Origin: Dendrolimus kikuchii
Taxonomy: Eukaryota > Arthropoda > Insecta > Lepidoptera > Lasiocampidae
Reading direction: 5' to 3'
Length of the DNA: 64,000 bases
NCBI GenBank assembly: GCA_019925095.2
Contig: CM034407.1
Span: 7,256,710-7,320,709, forward strand
The notes beneath the pieces are model-generated. The model searched no databases and was not told the DNA's origin. It was given only the letters and a program-made list of their open reading frames with translations. Positions 62,513 to 64,000 of this stretch are shown in pieces (position 1 is the stretch's first letter; each line of letters opens with the position of its first letter). The position numbers and the translations under genes are program-made.

Positions 62513-64000
62513 TCAATATGTAATTATATTATATGTAAAAAACCGAAAAGTTTTTATGTAAGTAAAACAAAGCCCCTGACACGAGGCGTAGCCGCGGGGC
62601 TATCTCTAGTTATAACATTAAAAAGCAACTCACAAAATATTATACATACTCCAATAATATTGCTTGTCCGAAAACCATTTTAAATTGAAAATGAAATATA
62701 TTCTAAAATACAAACCGTAATAAATCTTTAGGCGGTTTCCGCAAAAAAGGTCGGTCACGGAGTCAGGAGCGATGCGTGTCGATTGACCGGAAATAGTAGC
62801 GGGTGTATTTACAACTTCCGGTTAGATCGGGGGATGGCGGGAAACCAATTAATAACTTTTATGGCCTCCGGTGTTGGCGGGACAATTAACACGGACGTAA
62901 AAATCTTTACAGCTGATTGGGCGGAGTAATTTTGGCACACGCTGCTCTTAAATAACGTTTTGTCGACATTGGGTTAAAAGTCTTAACAGGTTAAAGGTTG
63001 GGACACTCAAATTCATATTTAGAAGTTCGTATTCAAGTTATATAGAAGAACATTTTATAAACGTCTATCATACGTAAGTACATGCTGTTCATAAAGTTTG
63101 TTCCTATGGGTACAAAAAAAAACCCAGTGGTTGGTTGGTTGGAACACAACATAGATAAAACCAGGAAAGATAACATAGTGTCACTATGTTATTCGATAAA
63201 TCAGTACAGGTATACGAGAATATCATCTACAGATAGTGGTGGTCCTATAAATAAGCGTTCTGAATTATATAATTAAGAACGCTTATTTATAGGGAAGATT
63301 TTTTTCAAAGTCACAAGTATCAATAATTTCATGACTGTATTCTTTTGTATTTCTCTCGGTATCGCAAAACTTTTCCATATTAGCGGTTGTGCGGATTGTC
63401 ACGTAAATATTGCTAATGAAATAGGCTTGCAAATAAATTATTTGAATAACTCACCGCTCGCTCCGGACTCGATTTTGAAAGTTTGTACAATTGGGTTGGT
63501 GGCGCTAATGTCACTAATGTCATCTGTCACACGCGACACTGATACGTTCCGGTGAGCGGTTTATGGTGTATTGCAAGCATTAAAATCCTTCAGCGGTACA
63601 TTGATTGGTACATATGATTGGCTAAAAAAATAAATAGATTAACTTTATACATTAGATCTGAACCTAGTATGGTACTTACTGGCTGGTCACATAATTAAAA
63701 ACGCTGAATAGTTTATTATTTTATTTAAATTTAAATAGAGAACACTTTATGGCTCTGTGGTTGTAAGTCACTATTCGTATAATTTTGGCGCCACTTAGGG
63801 CTGTAAAAGTCTTGAAGGTGATTGCTTCGCATGAAAATAATGGGGAAAAAGAAAAGTTGTGATAAATCTTAATAATAAAACTTCGCGAGAATAATTAGTC
63901 GTATAAAAAGAAAGCCGACCGTCTGCAATGCTTAAAAACGATGGTTTTCTACACTGTACAGCATTTTGCTACGTATCAAACGACTTCAAATGTTTCGCGT
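62513..64000. other. Unassigned; palindrome at 63244-63293
   Basis: 62740-62960 is GC-richer (GGGGGATGGCGGGAAACC) without a recognised gene. The 18-bp perfect inverted repeat at 63244-63261/63276-63293 encloses a 14-nt, itself palindromic, spacer. Confidence 0.5.

Overview
The window looks like a gene-poor, AT-rich piece of an insect nuclear genome, most likely a moth or butterfly. The pointers are spliceosomal introns, AATAAA signals, insect-type alpha-1,3-fucosyltransferases, and dense interspersed repeats with LINE tails and SINEs of the kinds usual in Lepidoptera. The assignment to Lepidoptera is an inference from repeat style, not a database match. Names such as SINE-A, LINE-R or family X are local labels used only here.

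Cellular genes: two tandem, same-strand paralogues of a GT10 alpha-1,3-fucosyltransferase. Gene 1 (13399-15995) and gene 2 (45528-47973) share the same phase-2 intron inside the same Arg codon of the YGGADYSR/FLPPGSY motif. Both have an N-terminal hydrophobic anchor and probably act in the Golgi on glycoprotein glycans. Gene 1 has an almost absent stem region and its first visible exon follows an AG|GTAAGT site. Gene 2 has an overlapping upstream ORF and may have a non-coding first exon near 34.9 kb. A further candidate initial exon lies at 60.5 kb.

Mobile DNA fills most of the rest. 51288-58068 is a nearly intact BEL/Pao retrotransposon. Its gag and pol are in one frame, separated by a single UGA followed by CUA. 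Its two ends share only 90 bp, as if R-U5...U3-R had been inserted rather than two full LTRs. 22241-24033 is a 5'-truncated, frameshifted LINE (LINE-R) with a YADD reverse transcriptase. Five short 3'-end copies of LINE-R carry 11-14 bp target-site duplications, and two of these sit in repeats whose uninterrupted homologue is also in the window. About fifteen SINE-A copies share their 3' tail with a different LINE whose 3' end lies at 44990-45236. Several non-autonomous DNA transposons (hAT-like, TTA-type, TA-type foldbacks) are nested in other repeats.

Region by region: 1-13 kb is repeats, including a miRNA-like hairpin at 6156-6231. 13-16 kb is gene 1. 16-34 kb is repeats, LINE-R, and a 30.2-33.7 kb complex of inverted segments and minisatellites. 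34.6-35 kb is promoter-like. 35-45 kb is repeats and LINE remnants. 45-48 kb is gene 2. 48-51 kb is sparse. 51-58 kb is the BEL element. 58-64 kb is repeats plus the candidate exon. All calls come from reading the sequence; family assignments rest on recognised motifs and nothing was searched.
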